DNA of 64,000 nt from Hyphomicrobiales bacterium (GCA_900470285.1 UCAG01000005.1:1-64000); one strand, 5' to 3'. Shown: positions 8,730-17,887, numbered from the stretch's first letter. Notes: a model not told the origin generated them from the letters alone. A program made the numbers and translations.

Positions 8730-10934
8730 ATGAAAGTGTTCGTAACAACTGAACTGTATCCGTTTACTGCAGGTGGTATAGGTCGAGTTATATCTAATAT
8801 ATTGAATTCAAAACAAAATAAAAATGATAATGATTTTTTAGTTGTGATGGTCGGACGTAAAATTGATGCCGGTCAATTTTCTGCAATTTATCCTAATGTG
8901 CAGCTCGCTCAATGCTTAGATAAAAATTATTCTCTTCTTTCAACTGAAAGAGATGCGTTATTCCCACCTCAATGGGCGTTCTCTAATACTTCTTTTCATC
9001 ATACTTCTGTTGCGTTGTTACAGACACTGCTTTCTGCAGAAGAAGAATATGGAAAATTTGATTACATCGAGTTTCCCGATTGGGGAGGTTTGGGTTTTGC
9101 AACGATTCAGCACAAACTATTAGGAACGGGTTTTCAGGAGACGACGCTCGCTATTCGCTTGCACTCTACAGAGCGTTCGATCGCTGCGTATGAAACACGA
9201 CCTATATTAAATAATACTCTATGTTTGTTTGATATAGAGCGAAAAGCAATCGCAGACGCAGATATTGTGATTGGGCAACTAAAACCCGTAGCAGATAGTA
9301 CACGTAACGTTTTTGGAATATCTTCAGAGATTTGGGATGAAAAATTAGTTATACATGCACCTCCAGTGCTCTTAGATAGTGCTGCTTGTGTAGAAACTAT
9401 AAGAGTAAATGAAAATACTCCTATTGTTTTCTCGTCAAAAATACAAAAAATTAAAAGGCCTGATATATTTATTCGTGGATGTGTTGGGTTTATTAGAAAC
9501 AACCCTGAATACAAAGGTGAGATTCATCTTCTTGCTAATTCATCAGATCATGAGTATACTTCAAGTATTGAGAAGTTAATTCCGTCGGATCTTGCTAACA
9601 GATTTGTTTTTTATAAAACAACAGCTGCGGGGTTGCGGGATAAAATTATTTCACAATCAATATGTGTATTTCCAGGTGGCTGGGAGTCATTTTGCCTTGC
9701 TGCGTATGAAGCATCACTCCTTGGCGCTCAATGCATTTTAAACGAGAAGAATCCTGCTTTTGGTGAGAATACACCATGGGAGGATGGGGTTAATTGTGTT
9801 AAATTTGATGAAAGTGTTATCGGCCTGACCGAGGCATTGTCACGACTATTTCGTGAACGTGATGCAGTTACACAAATTGTAAAAGTTCCGGAGGATACCC
9901 AGCCTTGGGATATGAAGCATAAACCAGCTTCAAAGGTCGAGAAGGGACGCGATGATACGCTTCAAGACAAAGTCAGTATTATCATTCCCCATTATAATCT
10001 CGGACAATATTTAGCCTCAACAATTGATAGTGTACTAGCCAGCACTTATCCGAATTTGGAGATTGTTGTTGTTGATGATGCCTCAACGGATGCATGGTCA
10101 AAACACATAATTGACCAATATTCGAGGAATGAGAGCGATCTGATTAAGATAATTCGTTGTGATTATAACATAGGTTTATCGGCGGTTCGAAATTTGGCAC
10201 TGAAGCATTGCACTGGCGAATATATTCTACCTCTGGATGCAGATGATATTATTCATCCGAATTTCATAGAGCTTGCTGTGCAGGCATTAAAGCGATCGCC
10301 GGACTTTGATTATGTTGTACCGCAAACGGCTTTTTTTGCTGATCATGAGGAAATAAATCTGGAGCATAAAGAAAAATATACTGATTATGCAATTTTCCAT
10401 GGCGATGCCTATTATTCGGGCTTGTTTGAAAACCGTTTTTCAACGGCAACAATGTTGATAAGAGCTGAAACATTGAAGCGCTTTGGCTATCGGGAGGAGC
10501 TGAAATCATACGAGGATTGGGATTTGTATCAGCGTATGATTGCTGCAGGCATCAGAAGTATTGTTACGAATAATATTTATTTTTATTACCGCAGACGGCC
10601 GTCCTCAATGATACATAGTCCTGAAGCTATTAAAAATCAGGCGCAAAATCGCCGTGCTTTGCTATCAGGGAAAAGCTTCAAGGATTATGGTGATATTCCG
10701 CTAATGGCTTTAAATTACGAAACCAATAAGCACAAAGCTGCAGGTGATATCCAGTCATTATCTGCGTCGGATGCTGCGAGATTGCATGATTTTGAAAGCA
10801 GTGAAGTGGTTTTTGCGGCGCTTCGGATGGCAAAATTTCTTGAAAGAAAAGCCCCATGGTTATTGCCGCTAGGTAGAAATACAGCCCGTACGCTTTGGCG
10901 CAGCTATAAAGCAATAGCTCGCAGAGGACGTTGA
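8730..10934 (+). CDS. Bifunctional glycosyltransferase, GT4-like plus GT2
   Basis: A 734-residue protein with two catalytic modules. Residues 1-400 are GT4/GT-B-like, opening with ELYPFTAGGIGRVI and ending with the donor-site pattern GGWESFCLAAYEASLLGAQ. Residues about 412-640 are a GT2 (GT-A) domain: VSIIIPHYNLGQYLAS, VVVDDASTD and PLDADD, the last being the metal-binding DxD. Such fused enzymes build repeat units of surface polysaccharides in the cytoplasm. It follows the methyltransferase fusion gene by three bases with its own GGAG ribosome binding site, so the two are co-transcribed. Sugar specificity cannot be told from the sequence. Confidence 0.85.
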   Translation: MKVFVTTELYPFTAGGIGRVISNILNSKQNKNDNDFLVVMVGRKIDAGQFSAIYPNVQLAQCLDKNYSLLSTERDALFPPQWAFSNTSFHHTSVALLQTLLSAEEEYGKFDYIEFPDWGGLGFATIQHKLLGTGFQETTLAIRLHSTERSIAAYETRPILNNTLCLFDIERKAIADADIVIGQLKPVADSTRNVFGISSEIWDEKLVIHAPPVLLDSAACVETIRVNENTPIVFSSKIQKIKRPDIFIRGCVGFIRNNPEYKGEIHLLANSSDHEYTSSIEKLIPSDLANRFVFYKTTAAGLRDKIISQSICVFPGGWESFCLAAYEASLLGAQCILNEKNPAFGENTPWEDGVNCVKFDESVIGLTEALSRLFRERDAVTQIVKVPEDTQPWDMKHKPASKVEKGRDDTLQDKVSIIIPHYNLGQYLASTIDSVLASTYPNLEIVVVDDASTDAWSKHIIDQYSRNESDLIKIIRCDYNIGLSAVRNLALKHCTGEYILPLDADDIIHPNFIELAVQALKRSPDFDYVVPQTAFFADHEEINLEHKEKYTDYAIFHGDAYYSGLFENRFSTATMLIRAETLKRFGYREELKSYEDWDLYQRMIAAGIRSIVTNNIYFYYRRRPSSMIHSPEAIKNQAQNRRALLSGKSFKDYGDIPLMALNYETNKHKAAGDIQSLSASDAARLHDFESSEVVFAALRMAKFLERKAPWLLPLGRNTARTLWRSYKAIARRGR

Positions 10935-10946
10935 TTTAAAAAATAT

Positions 10947-10981
10947 TATGGGGTGTAGCGTATTAAAAGCTATACCCCATA
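10947..10981. terminator. Bidirectional hairpin between convergent glycosyltransferase genes
   Basis: A 13-bp stem (TATGGGGTGTAGC with GCTATACCCCATA, one G-U wobble) and a nine-base loop sits between the converging operons. It lacks a long T tract but is flanked by A/T-rich sequence. Confidence 0.6.
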
Positions 10982-10987
10982 CTAAAG

Positions 10988-13225
10988 TTATTGCATGATA
11001 CTTTTATATAAATCTTCAATTTTATTATTGTATAAAATATTATATTTCTCTTTTTTCATTTTTAATATATCAATAATCTCATTCATATTCTCAACAACAA
11101 GGTCAAATCTGTCTGCAATAGCATTCGGATCATCAACATGTTGTTCTATAAGATAGTGTGCTAACTTTTTGTCGACTTGCGAGTAAATATCGCCAGCCGG
11201 CCCGACAATGCATGGTATGTTTAATGCCCAGCTTTCGAGCGCTGTCATTGGCGAACATTCTGTATTTGTTACGTACAAATTTATGTCCTGTTGCTCCAGC
11301 AACCGGATAAAATCATGTCGGGGCATGTGGTTGAAAAAATGAGTATCGGATAATTTGAGATTGAGTTCAGCTACAATATTTTTATCGATATTCGTATTTA
11401 GAACCACATTTTTTCCGGCAAGCGCCAGCAGTTGTACATAAGGGTTTTTTTGCCATGAACTAATTGCGGAGAAAAGACCAACATTTAACGGGGTGCCGGA
11501 GATTATCTTTTTCCTGCTGTTGTTCACCAGATTAGGTAAAGGATTGTAAATATCGTAGGATATTATTCCTAATTTACTTAATATGTTATGCAAATCTTGT
11601 TTAACGGTAATGAAGCCATTGATAATACTTTCATTATATGCACGTTTCCATTGTAAAAAATGATTGTACTGCTCGGGATCGATCCATTGAGACGGGGAGC
11701 CGTGCCACATAAAATATTGCTTTATATCCGGGTTAAGTTCGCGGATTTTTTTTGCTAAAGTAATATGTATTGCAGAGCCACCACTATAAATAATCGGTTG
11801 CTTTTCTAATGATGCGAGCTTCTCAGCAATAGAACCTAAATATTTGTGTTTTTGGGCTTCTGGATATTCTGTATCATAAAAAGGAAATCTAATCGCATTT
11901 TTGTTAAATATTGCCTCGGTTGAAGCTGCAACACCTTTCCACATAGGGGAGTAAACGGCAATTGGCTTGTTCTTATCAGATTGATTAAAAAACGTATTAT
12001 AAATCTGATCTGCTTGATCATAGTTTGCTTTGCTTAAGCCGTTTCCATGCAGGATTCTATGGTAAGTAGATGCAAACACTGGGGAGATTTTCCGGAGTGT
12101 TGGAACAAGGCCAGCTTTTTGAGCGAGGCGTGCGCCGGTTCTCACGCTTGAGATTGCGATACGTTTGCTGAGCGTGCTTTTTGTTTCCTGTAATAGATTT
12201 TTCTTTCTGCTTTGCCCGTCTTTTTTGTGTTTTTGATGTGCTGCATTAAAGAACCGAACCCATTGAGCGGGGATGGTGCCTTCAGGGCCAAAATATTTTA
12301 GATAGCTTTGATAGTTTTCATCTTTGCACTGCTTGAGCAATTTTCCATTTGTAATCAATCTTTCCAGGGCATTGTAAAATGCCTGATGGGATCGATCACA
12401 TAGAAAATCCTGTTGTATTTCTGATAAAATCTCCGTCGCAATGCCGGTGCGAGTGCTCACAATTGCGCAATGACGTGATATTGCTTCAATCAAAGTTAAG
12501 GGAGTTCCTTCTTTTTCTGAGGCAATTAAAAGTATATCTGCATTTTCAAGCGTTTCTAAGATTACTTCATTTGATGTTTTTTCTTTTGATGAATCAAAGG
12601 AGATGTACTTTATATTTTTATGCTTATCTCTCAATTGCTCTATCGCAGGAGTAATAATATTTTTTACTCCTTTATAGTCAATGTAACCTGCATATTCCCC
12701 CCATTGAGAATTTCCCGACCAGACAATGGTTATAGTTTCAGGCGTTGTGCTGGTCTTATTTTGTTTGATGAGAGGAATGCTGGGATTGTCGTATATAACA
12801 TCTGTTGGGTGAGGGATAAGAAAGTTTGACGAATATAATTCGAACAAATCATTGTTTATTGTGAAATAGGCATCACAAAAATTAAATAATGTATGTCTGT
12901 CTCTGAGAGAGTTTTCATCGGCATACAAATAGTCTGGAATATGTGTTGTAATCGTTTTATCACATAAAATTTCAATATTTTTATTTGATTTATCAGTCGT
13001 ATTAATCAAAACATTTAAGTGTTCCCGGAAGAAAAAATGAATTAATTCTGATTTGCTATTGCCGATAGCATCTAATAATTCAGATGGCTTGTTGTAATCT
13101 TCCCAATAAAGAATGTTTAGATCTGCGTATTGGCCTAATGTGCTCTGAATAGATTTTGCGATATTGTCAAACGCCCAGCCGCGGATATCGACTACGAGTG
13201 TAATTTTATTGATGTCTAGTGACAT
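10988..13225 (-). CDS. Two-domain glycosyltransferase with WHG...QW-containing C-terminal module
   Basis: A protein of about 745 residues with two GT-B-like halves. The first half ends in a GT4 donor-site pattern (ADILLIASEKEGTPLTLIEA, near residues 235-255). The second half, from about residue 425, contains YFMWHGSPSQW near residue 505 and CSPMTALESWALNIPC near residue 660, which match motifs in the methyltransferase fusion protein at 6714-8726. ATG at 13225 has AGGA about ten bases upstream; TTG at 13264 would add 13 residues. It is encoded downstream of the ABC exporter genes on the same strand, so a role in making the exported polysaccharide is likely. The acceptor and donor sugars are unknown. 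Confidence 0.75.
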   Translation of the reverse strand: MSLDINKITLVVDIRGWAFDNIAKSIQSTLGQYADLNILYWEDYNKPSELLDAIGNSKSELIHFFFREHLNVLINTTDKSNKNIEILCDKTITTHIPDYLYADENSLRDRHTLFNFCDAYFTINNDLFELYSSNFLIPHPTDVIYDNPSIPLIKQNKTSTTPETITIVWSGNSQWGEYAGYIDYKGVKNIITPAIEQLRDKHKNIKYISFDSSKEKTSNEVILETLENADILLIASEKEGTPLTLIEAISRHCAIVSTRTGIATEILSEIQQDFLCDRSHQAFYNALERLITNGKLLKQCKDENYQSYLKYFGPEGTIPAQWVRFFNAAHQKHKKDGQSRKKNLLQETKSTLSKRIAISSVRTGARLAQKAGLVPTLRKISPVFASTYHRILHGNGLSKANYDQADQIYNTFFNQSDKNKPIAVYSPMWKGVAASTEAIFNKNAIRFPFYDTEYPEAQKHKYLGSIAEKLASLEKQPIIYSGGSAIHITLAKKIRELNPDIKQYFMWHGSPSQWIDPEQYNHFLQWKRAYNESIINGFITVKQDLHNILSKLGIISYDIYNPLPNLVNNSRKKIISGTPLNVGLFSAISSWQKNPYVQLLALAGKNVVLNTNIDKNIVAELNLKLSDTHFFNHMPRHDFIRLLEQQDINLYVTNTECSPMTALESWALNIPCIVGPAGDIYSQVDKKLAHYLIEQHVDDPNAIADRFDLVVENMNEIIDILKMKKEKYNILYNNKIEDLYKSIMQ

Positions 13226-13276
13226 AGAAATGTATTCCTGATGTGCGGCTAACCTGATTGACAATAAAATTATGCC

Positions 13277-14023
13277 TCAATGTGTTCCAGAGTAGAGGGC
13301 CAGGCCCTCATGAACGTCTCCGTAGAAGCGAATTGAGCCGGCATCCAGCCATATGACTTTGTTGCACATCTCAGCAATTAAGGGATTTGCATGCGATGCT
13401 AAGAACACAATACTGGCTTTTTCGTGCAAGCTCTTCATGCGAAGATTTGCTTTCTCGATGAAGGCTGCATCACCAACACCTATGACTTCATCCAGCAGTA
13501 GAATATCTGCCTCGACTGCTGTTGAAATAGCGAAAGCCAGGCGGATTTTCATTCCTGATGAATAGGTACGAATTGGCAGGTGAAGATAATCGCCCAGATC
13601 CGTGAATTCTGCAATTTCGGGAGTTTTGGCAAGAATTTCATCGGGGGACATTCCTAACAAGGTGCCGCGCATTTTTATATTTTGGTATCCGGTCATGGTA
13701 TCGTCCATGCCTAATCCCATTTCAAGTAAAGGGACTGCTTTACCGTTTACTTCAAGCTCGCCAACAGATGGTTCATAAATGCCCGCAAGAACCCTTAGAA
13801 GTGTGGATTTTCCAGCGCCATTGCTGCCGATTAATCCAATTCTATCGCCTTTATGTGCTTCAAAATTTAAATTTTGAAGCGCTTTAATGACTGTAATGCC
13901 TGAATTGCTGGAGGCAATTCGTGTTGATGCAAGCTTGTTAATGACACGCATTTTCATTGAGCGTCCGGAGACCTCATAGATTGGCATCTCAACTGATAGA
14001 TTCTTCGCTTTTACATAAGACAT
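13277..14023 (-). CDS. Polysaccharide ABC exporter ATPase (Wzt/KpsT-like)
   Basis: A 248-residue ATPase energising export of a lipid-linked polysaccharide across the inner membrane. Walker A is GSNGAGKST, the signature is YSSGMKIRLAF, and Walker B is ILLLDEVIGVGD, followed by SHANPLIAEMC with the switch histidine. The DEVIGVGD form is characteristic of the O-antigen and teichoic acid exporter subfamily. ATG at 14023 gives normal length and leaves eight bases to the permease gene. It lacks the C-terminal carbohydrate-binding domain of longer Wzt proteins, so substrate recognition by a terminal cap is not expected from this subunit. Confidence 0.92.
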   Translation of the reverse strand: MSYVKAKNLSVEMPIYEVSGRSMKMRVINKLASTRIASSNSGITVIKALQNLNFEAHKGDRIGLIGSNGAGKSTLLRVLAGIYEPSVGELEVNGKAVPLLEMGLGMDDTMTGYQNIKMRGTLLGMSPDEILAKTPEIAEFTDLGDYLHLPIRTYSSGMKIRLAFAISTAVEADILLLDEVIGVGDAAFIEKANLRMKSLHEKASIVFLASHANPLIAEMCNKVIWLDAGSIRFYGDVHEGLALYSGTH

Positions 14024-14031
14024 GGTATTTC

Positions 14032-14820
14032 CTAAACCCAATAAGGAATGCGTGCACGATAGCGGCCATGGAACCAGATGCTGATTGCGGATCCTATTAC
14101 GGCCATAGCTATGCAAACTAACCAGCTCAGCATTGGGGCAGTTTCACCTAGTAAGGGAGAACGGACAATTTCGATTAAATGTGCAAACGGGTTCAGATCA
14201 ATCAGAAGAGGAAATTTGCTTAGCATTTCTCTTTTGAAGAGAATTGGTGTGATATAAAAAATGACCTGCAGAAAACTTACAACTATTTGCGGTAAATCTC
14301 TAAATCTGGCGCACAATATTGATAATATTGTTATCATCCATAATAAATTTATGCAAAGGATAATAAATCCTGCAATAAAAAAATGCAGATGATTTATAAC
14401 GTTGTATTGAAATATAATAAGAACTACTAAAACAATTACAAAATTGTGTGCAAGTATTATTATATTTCTATATAATGTTTGAAGGACAAAAACACCTCTG
14501 TTGAGAGGTATTTGTTTCAAGTAATTTCCAGATGCAATATATGTATTGCATCCTTCATTGATGGAATTTGATATAAAAGTCCAAAAAACGTAACCAATTG
14601 CCAGCATAGGCAAATATTCGCTTAATTTTGCTTCAAACAGCGTTCCATAGACTATGCCCAGAGCTGTTACCAAAATCCCCATGCTAAGCGTTAGCCAAAA
14701 GGGGCCGATTTTTGATCTCGCATAGCGCTGGCGAATTTCCACCCACGCTAACATTAGCCACAAGTGATATTGTTTTGTGCTGCTGAGTAGGTCTTTATAC
14801 CCGCAGATAAAATTATTCAT
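14032..14820 (-). CDS. Polysaccharide ABC exporter permease (Wzm/KpsM-like)
   Basis: A 262-residue ABC-2-type membrane protein with six hydrophobic segments. The N-terminal stretch WVEIRQRYARSKIGPFW is the amphipathic element typical of Wzm/RfbD/KpsM proteins, and FYITPILF occurs in the second half. It pairs with the ATPase encoded eight bases downstream to move an O-antigen-, capsule- or teichoic-acid-like polymer out of the cytoplasm. The 149-base gap behind it probably holds the promoter for the minus-strand genes down to 10988. Confidence 0.92.
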   Translation of the reverse strand: MNNFICGYKDLLSSTKQYHLWLMLAWVEIRQRYARSKIGPFWLTLSMGILVTALGIVYGTLFEAKLSEYLPMLAIGYVFWTFISNSINEGCNTYIASGNYLKQIPLNRGVFVLQTLYRNIIILAHNFVIVLVVLIIFQYNVINHLHFFIAGFIILCINLLWMITILSILCARFRDLPQIVVSFLQVIFYITPILFKREMLSKFPLLIDLNPFAHLIEIVRSPLLGETAPMLSWLVCIAMAVIGSAISIWFHGRYRARIPYWV

Positions 14821-14969
14821 TCGTCATCTCATCTAAATCTCAGACCCAATAATAGGCGTAGGTTTTAGTCATAAGCTATTTGTTTTTTTCTGCGTATCAA
14901 ATTTTGTGACTGCCATACTTCATCCATGTGGTAGATTTTTCAATGAGATATGATCCGTTATGGTCAGGT

Positions 14970-15863
14970 TTATGCATTTGTGCGCAGTTTTCTATATGCA
15001 ATTCCCAAAACTTTGCGTGGTAAGATACGAATAACAAGCCGTCCGATCAGATTGATATAAAGTGCCGGGAGAGGGATAACTTTATATTTTCGAAAACCGC
15101 TCACAGCTTTCGCTTCACGTGATATATAATTCCATCCGGAGCGACGCTCCAGAAGACCATTTCCGATACGGGCTAGCACCAATACTTTATCCATATTCCT
15201 GCATTGATAATCTGAAGCGATTAATCGCAGCCATAAATCATAATCTTCAAAGCCCGGTAAGTGTTTATAATTGCCAGCCGTTATAATCGCATCTTTATGA
15301 TACATAACCGTCATATGATTAAACGGAGTTCTGAACCAAGAAGCCCGTACTATCTCTTCATGCGTTGTTTTGATTTTGCGTATGCCTAATGGTTTATCAG
15401 GGTCGTTATCAAACTCCGCTATATGCCCGCCGACTATGGCAACTTCTGGATTGTTTATTAAGAAATCATATTGTTCGGAAAAGCGTGTAGGAAGAGCAAT
15501 GTCATCTGTATCCATGCGGGCAATTATCGGTGACTTACACTGCAGCAGTCCTTGCCTTAACGCAGGACCGAGACCAACATTTTGAGGGATTTTAACAGAT
15601 ACAATATTTAACTGATCTCTAAATTGCTCAATGAGTTCCCGGTGCGCATCCGAGATTGGTCCATCCTCAACCAGGATAACCTCATCGGCCTTCAAGGTTT
15701 GCCGAGCGAGGCTGTCAAGTGCGCTTCTGAGATGTTCTACATTATCGCGCTCATAAGTAGACATCAGTACAGATAGGCTTTTGTCATTTGAGGTCATTAT
15801 CGGCGCTTGATCCCTATATGGTACTTTGACCTGTTTTAATAACGCGGGTTTCTGAGCAAACAA
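14970..15863 (-). CDS. GT2-family glycosyltransferase
   Basis: A GT-A fold enzyme of about 297 residues with SVLMSTYERDNVEHLRSALD at the start of the catalytic domain, VILVEDG, and ARMDTDD holding the DxD metal site. HLPGFEDYDLWLRL matches the ED-y-dLW motif of rhamnosyl- and galactosyl-type GT2 enzymes. A TTG start at 15863 has AAGGAG five bases upstream; GTG at 15869 overlaps that site and ATG at 15797 lacks one. It is the first gene of the minus-strand polysaccharide group and is separated from the permease gene by 149 bases. Confidence 0.8.
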   Translation of the reverse strand: MFAQKPALLKQVKVPYRDQAPIMTSNDKSLSVLMSTYERDNVEHLRSALDSLARQTLKADEVILVEDGPISDAHRELIEQFRDQLNIVSVKIPQNVGLGPALRQGLLQCKSPIIARMDTDDIALPTRFSEQYDFLINNPEVAIVGGHIAEFDNDPDKPLGIRKIKTTHEEIVRASWFRTPFNHMTVMYHKDAIITAGNYKHLPGFEDYDLWLRLIASDYQCRNMDKVLVLARIGNGLLERRSGWNYISREAKAVSGFRKYKVIPLPALYINLIGRLVIRILPRKVLGIAYRKLRTNA

Positions 15864-15869
15864 ACTCAC

Positions 15870-15994
15870 TCCTTATAACGGCGTGAGATACAAAACCAAT
15901 ACCACTGACAGATCGGTACTGATTTTTGCTTTTTTAAACTGGCTATGAAGTAAGGGGTGGGAATGTAATATCTCTTATAATCCAAGGGTATAAA
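15870..15994. other. Intergenic sequence between polysaccharide locus and integrase remnant
   Basis: No gene is seen. It should contain the promoter of the minus-strand GT2 gene, but no clear motif is recognisable. Confidence 0.3.
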
Positions 15995-16330
15995 TTATAG
16001 GGAGGGGAACTTAGCAGCTTGAATATATCGTATATTGGGATAACGGGCGAGGCATCCCACTGCCACGCTTTGGCAGTTTAAGCAGCTGAAATAGCTTATT
16101 TGTTTTTCATTTTTTATCGCGCACTCCTCCTCTGAATTTGGGTGTGGCGAAATGCTGCCCAAACCTCTCCAGTCAATCTTCGTAACCGTTTGTCTTGCCA
16201 GTTTCGAGTGTTGGGCGCTTCTGATATAGATTTTGGACGTTTTGCTGTCCTTCCATCCGAACATTCCTTCAAGCATCAGATCTGTAGCTTCATTTTCAGT
16301 AATGTTTGTTGCCAGTCCTCACCGATACGT
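15995..16330 (-). pseudogene. C-terminal remnant of a phage tyrosine integrase
   Basis: Reading the minus strand from about 16330 gives a degraded Y-R-stop-GLATNITENEAT segment, then MFGWKDSKTSKIYIRSA and KLARQTVTKIDW, ending at 15995. This matches the last part of Rhizobiales phage integrases, where R-x-GLAT is the region of the conserved box II arginine, GWKDxKTxxIYxRxA carries the nucleophilic tyrosine, and a K/R-rich tail follows. An in-frame TGA sits just after the arginine, and nothing upstream is recognisable as the rest of the gene. It shows that a phage or island integrated here in the past. The nearby Met at 16276 is probably not a real start. Confidence 0.7.
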
Positions 16331-16544
16331 TTGACACTGAGGTCAGCCTCGACTGCGGAGAAAGTCTGCAAGGCCGTATCGGTCTGACTCTCGATCATGA
16401 AAATTCGTGGCAGAATGATCAAGCCTTACTTAATCGCACGCATGTCTACGGTATTGCCAAAAAATGTGAAATTTAAAAATAAGAAATGCATAGTCCGGAT
16501 ATCATTATCGTTCCTATGAATGGCTTCCACAAAGGAGACAATCA
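16331..16544. other. Promoter region of the SDR gene
   Basis: A 214-base stretch with a very AT-rich core (around 16455-16500) and a ribosome binding site AAAGGAGACA at 16531-16540 just before the SDR start. Anything left of the upstream integrase in this stretch is beyond recognition. Confidence 0.4.
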
Positions 16545-17297
16545 ATGGGACTATTACAAAATAAAGTTGCTATAATTACCGGTGCTTCATCGGGGATCGG
16601 TCGTGCTGCTGCATTGCTTTTTAGTGCAGAGGGCGCTTCAGTCGTATTAAATGCTCGTGGAGAAAGGGCTCTTCGAGAGGTCGCGGAAACCATTCACTCT
16701 CGAGGCGGGCAAGCGCAGATTGTTGCAGGTGATGTTAGTTCGCAAGATACTCATGAGGAGCTTGTTGAGGTAGCTTTGCGCTCGTTTGGCGGGCTTGATA
16801 TTGCCTTTAACAATGCTGCGATAATCGGCCCTGTTAAGCCGCTTTCAGAAGTTACACTTGCTGAGTGGAATGAAACAATTTCAATAACACTGACATCAGC
16901 CTTTCTTGGTGTTCGCGCTCAGATACCCGCTATGCTTGCCCGCAAAGGCGGCTCTATTGTTTTTACATCCAGTTTCGTTGGAGCATCTGTCGGGCTGCCG
17001 GGTATGAGTGCTTACGCTGCTGCAAAAGCAGGGCTCATGGGGTTAGTGAAGGGGGTAACGGCAGACTATGCAGATCAAGGTATCAGGGCAAATGCATTGA
17101 TGGTCGGGGGAACGGATACTGCTATGGCAGGTGATGAGACACAGAAAGAGTGGGCCGCCAAGTTACATGCTCTGAAACGTATCGCTCAACCGGAAGAAAT
17201 TGCCAGAGCGGCTCTTTTTCTTGCATCCCCGATGTCCAGTTTTGTTGCCGGCTCCGGATTGTTTGTGGATGGTGGGAATTCCGCTGTGAAAATGTAA
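16545..17297 (+). CDS. Short-chain dehydrogenase/reductase
   Basis: A 250-residue classical SDR with the NAD(P)-binding TGASSGIG loop (residues 12-19), NNAA near 89-92, catalytic serine in FTSSF (142-143), and Y157-K161 in SAYAAAKAG. The R39-containing stretch after the second strand (LNARGERAL) hints at NADP preference. It resembles uncharacterised SDR oxidoreductases often annotated as 3-oxoacyl reductases; the substrate is not evident. It stands alone between two phage remnants, has a good ribosome binding site (AAGGAG) and is followed by a terminator, so it is probably monocistronic. Confidence 0.85.
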   Translation: MGLLQNKVAIITGASSGIGRAAALLFSAEGASVVLNARGERALREVAETIHSRGGQAQIVAGDVSSQDTHEELVEVALRSFGGLDIAFNNAAIIGPVKPLSEVTLAEWNETISITLTSAFLGVRAQIPAMLARKGGSIVFTSSFVGASVGLPGMSAYAAAKAGLMGLVKGVTADYADQGIRANALMVGGTDTAMAGDETQKEWAAKLHALKRIAQPEEIARAALFLASPMSSFVAGSGLFVDGGNSAVKM

Positions 17298-17360
17298 AAC
17301 ACAGTTTTACTGGCTTCGGAGCTATCAGTGGTTCTCTGCAACATTCAGAGATGTAATTTC

Positions 17361-17385
17361 AGCCCCGCGATGTGCGGGGCTTTCT
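17361..17385 (+). terminator. Rho-independent terminator after the SDR gene
   Basis: The stem AGCCCCGC / GCGGGGCT has a five-base loop and is followed by TTTCTTG. Confidence 0.8.
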
Positions 17386-17410
17386 TGTAACTACTTACGG
17401 GAAAATTCAA

Positions 17411-17887
17411 ATGAATCTTAATCTTGGTGATACTCGCCGGATCATTTCAACTTGCCTGAAATATAATCTCTTACGTAATCAGGCTGCCGATGTGTTGGCA
17501 ACTGTGTTCTGGGAAACAGTCCGAACCATGAAGCCGGCACACGAAATGGACGGCGAGAAAGATCTGCACTCAAAGAAATAGTATCCGTGTGTGGGGATGG
17601 GGTACGTGCAACTGACATGACGAGAGAACTACCAGAAGGCCAGTGATAAACTACCTGTCGACTTTGTCAGTAATCCTGAGTTGTTGCCCGATCCGGTTTA
17701 TGCAGCAAAAATTCTCATCCCTGGTATGGCTCAGAGCTGGTTTGCTGGTGATAACAAGGGGCGGCATAAGCTCGACCGATATATTACTCTGCAGAATTCG
17801 GATTTCGTTGAGGTGCGCCGGATTGTCAACGGCAAGGGTAAGGCCTCAGATATTGTTCATATCGCCTTGAATATGATCTTGATGTGA
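17411..17887 (+). pseudogene. Phage GH19-like endolysin with two in-frame stop codons
   Basis: One reading frame runs from ATG at 17411 to TGA at 17885-17887 and looks like a single small chitinase/lysozyme-like (GH19) phage endolysin of about 158 residues. Recognisable pieces are LATVFWETVRTMKPAHEM with the catalytic-region glutamate, GMGYVQLT, RENYQKASDKL and AAKILIPGM. Two stops interrupt it: TAG at 17579-17581, where tyrosine is expected, and TGA at 17615-17617, right after VQLT, where tryptophan is usual. No frameshift is needed. It lies behind the integrase remnant and supports a second dead prophage here. Confidence 0.75.
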
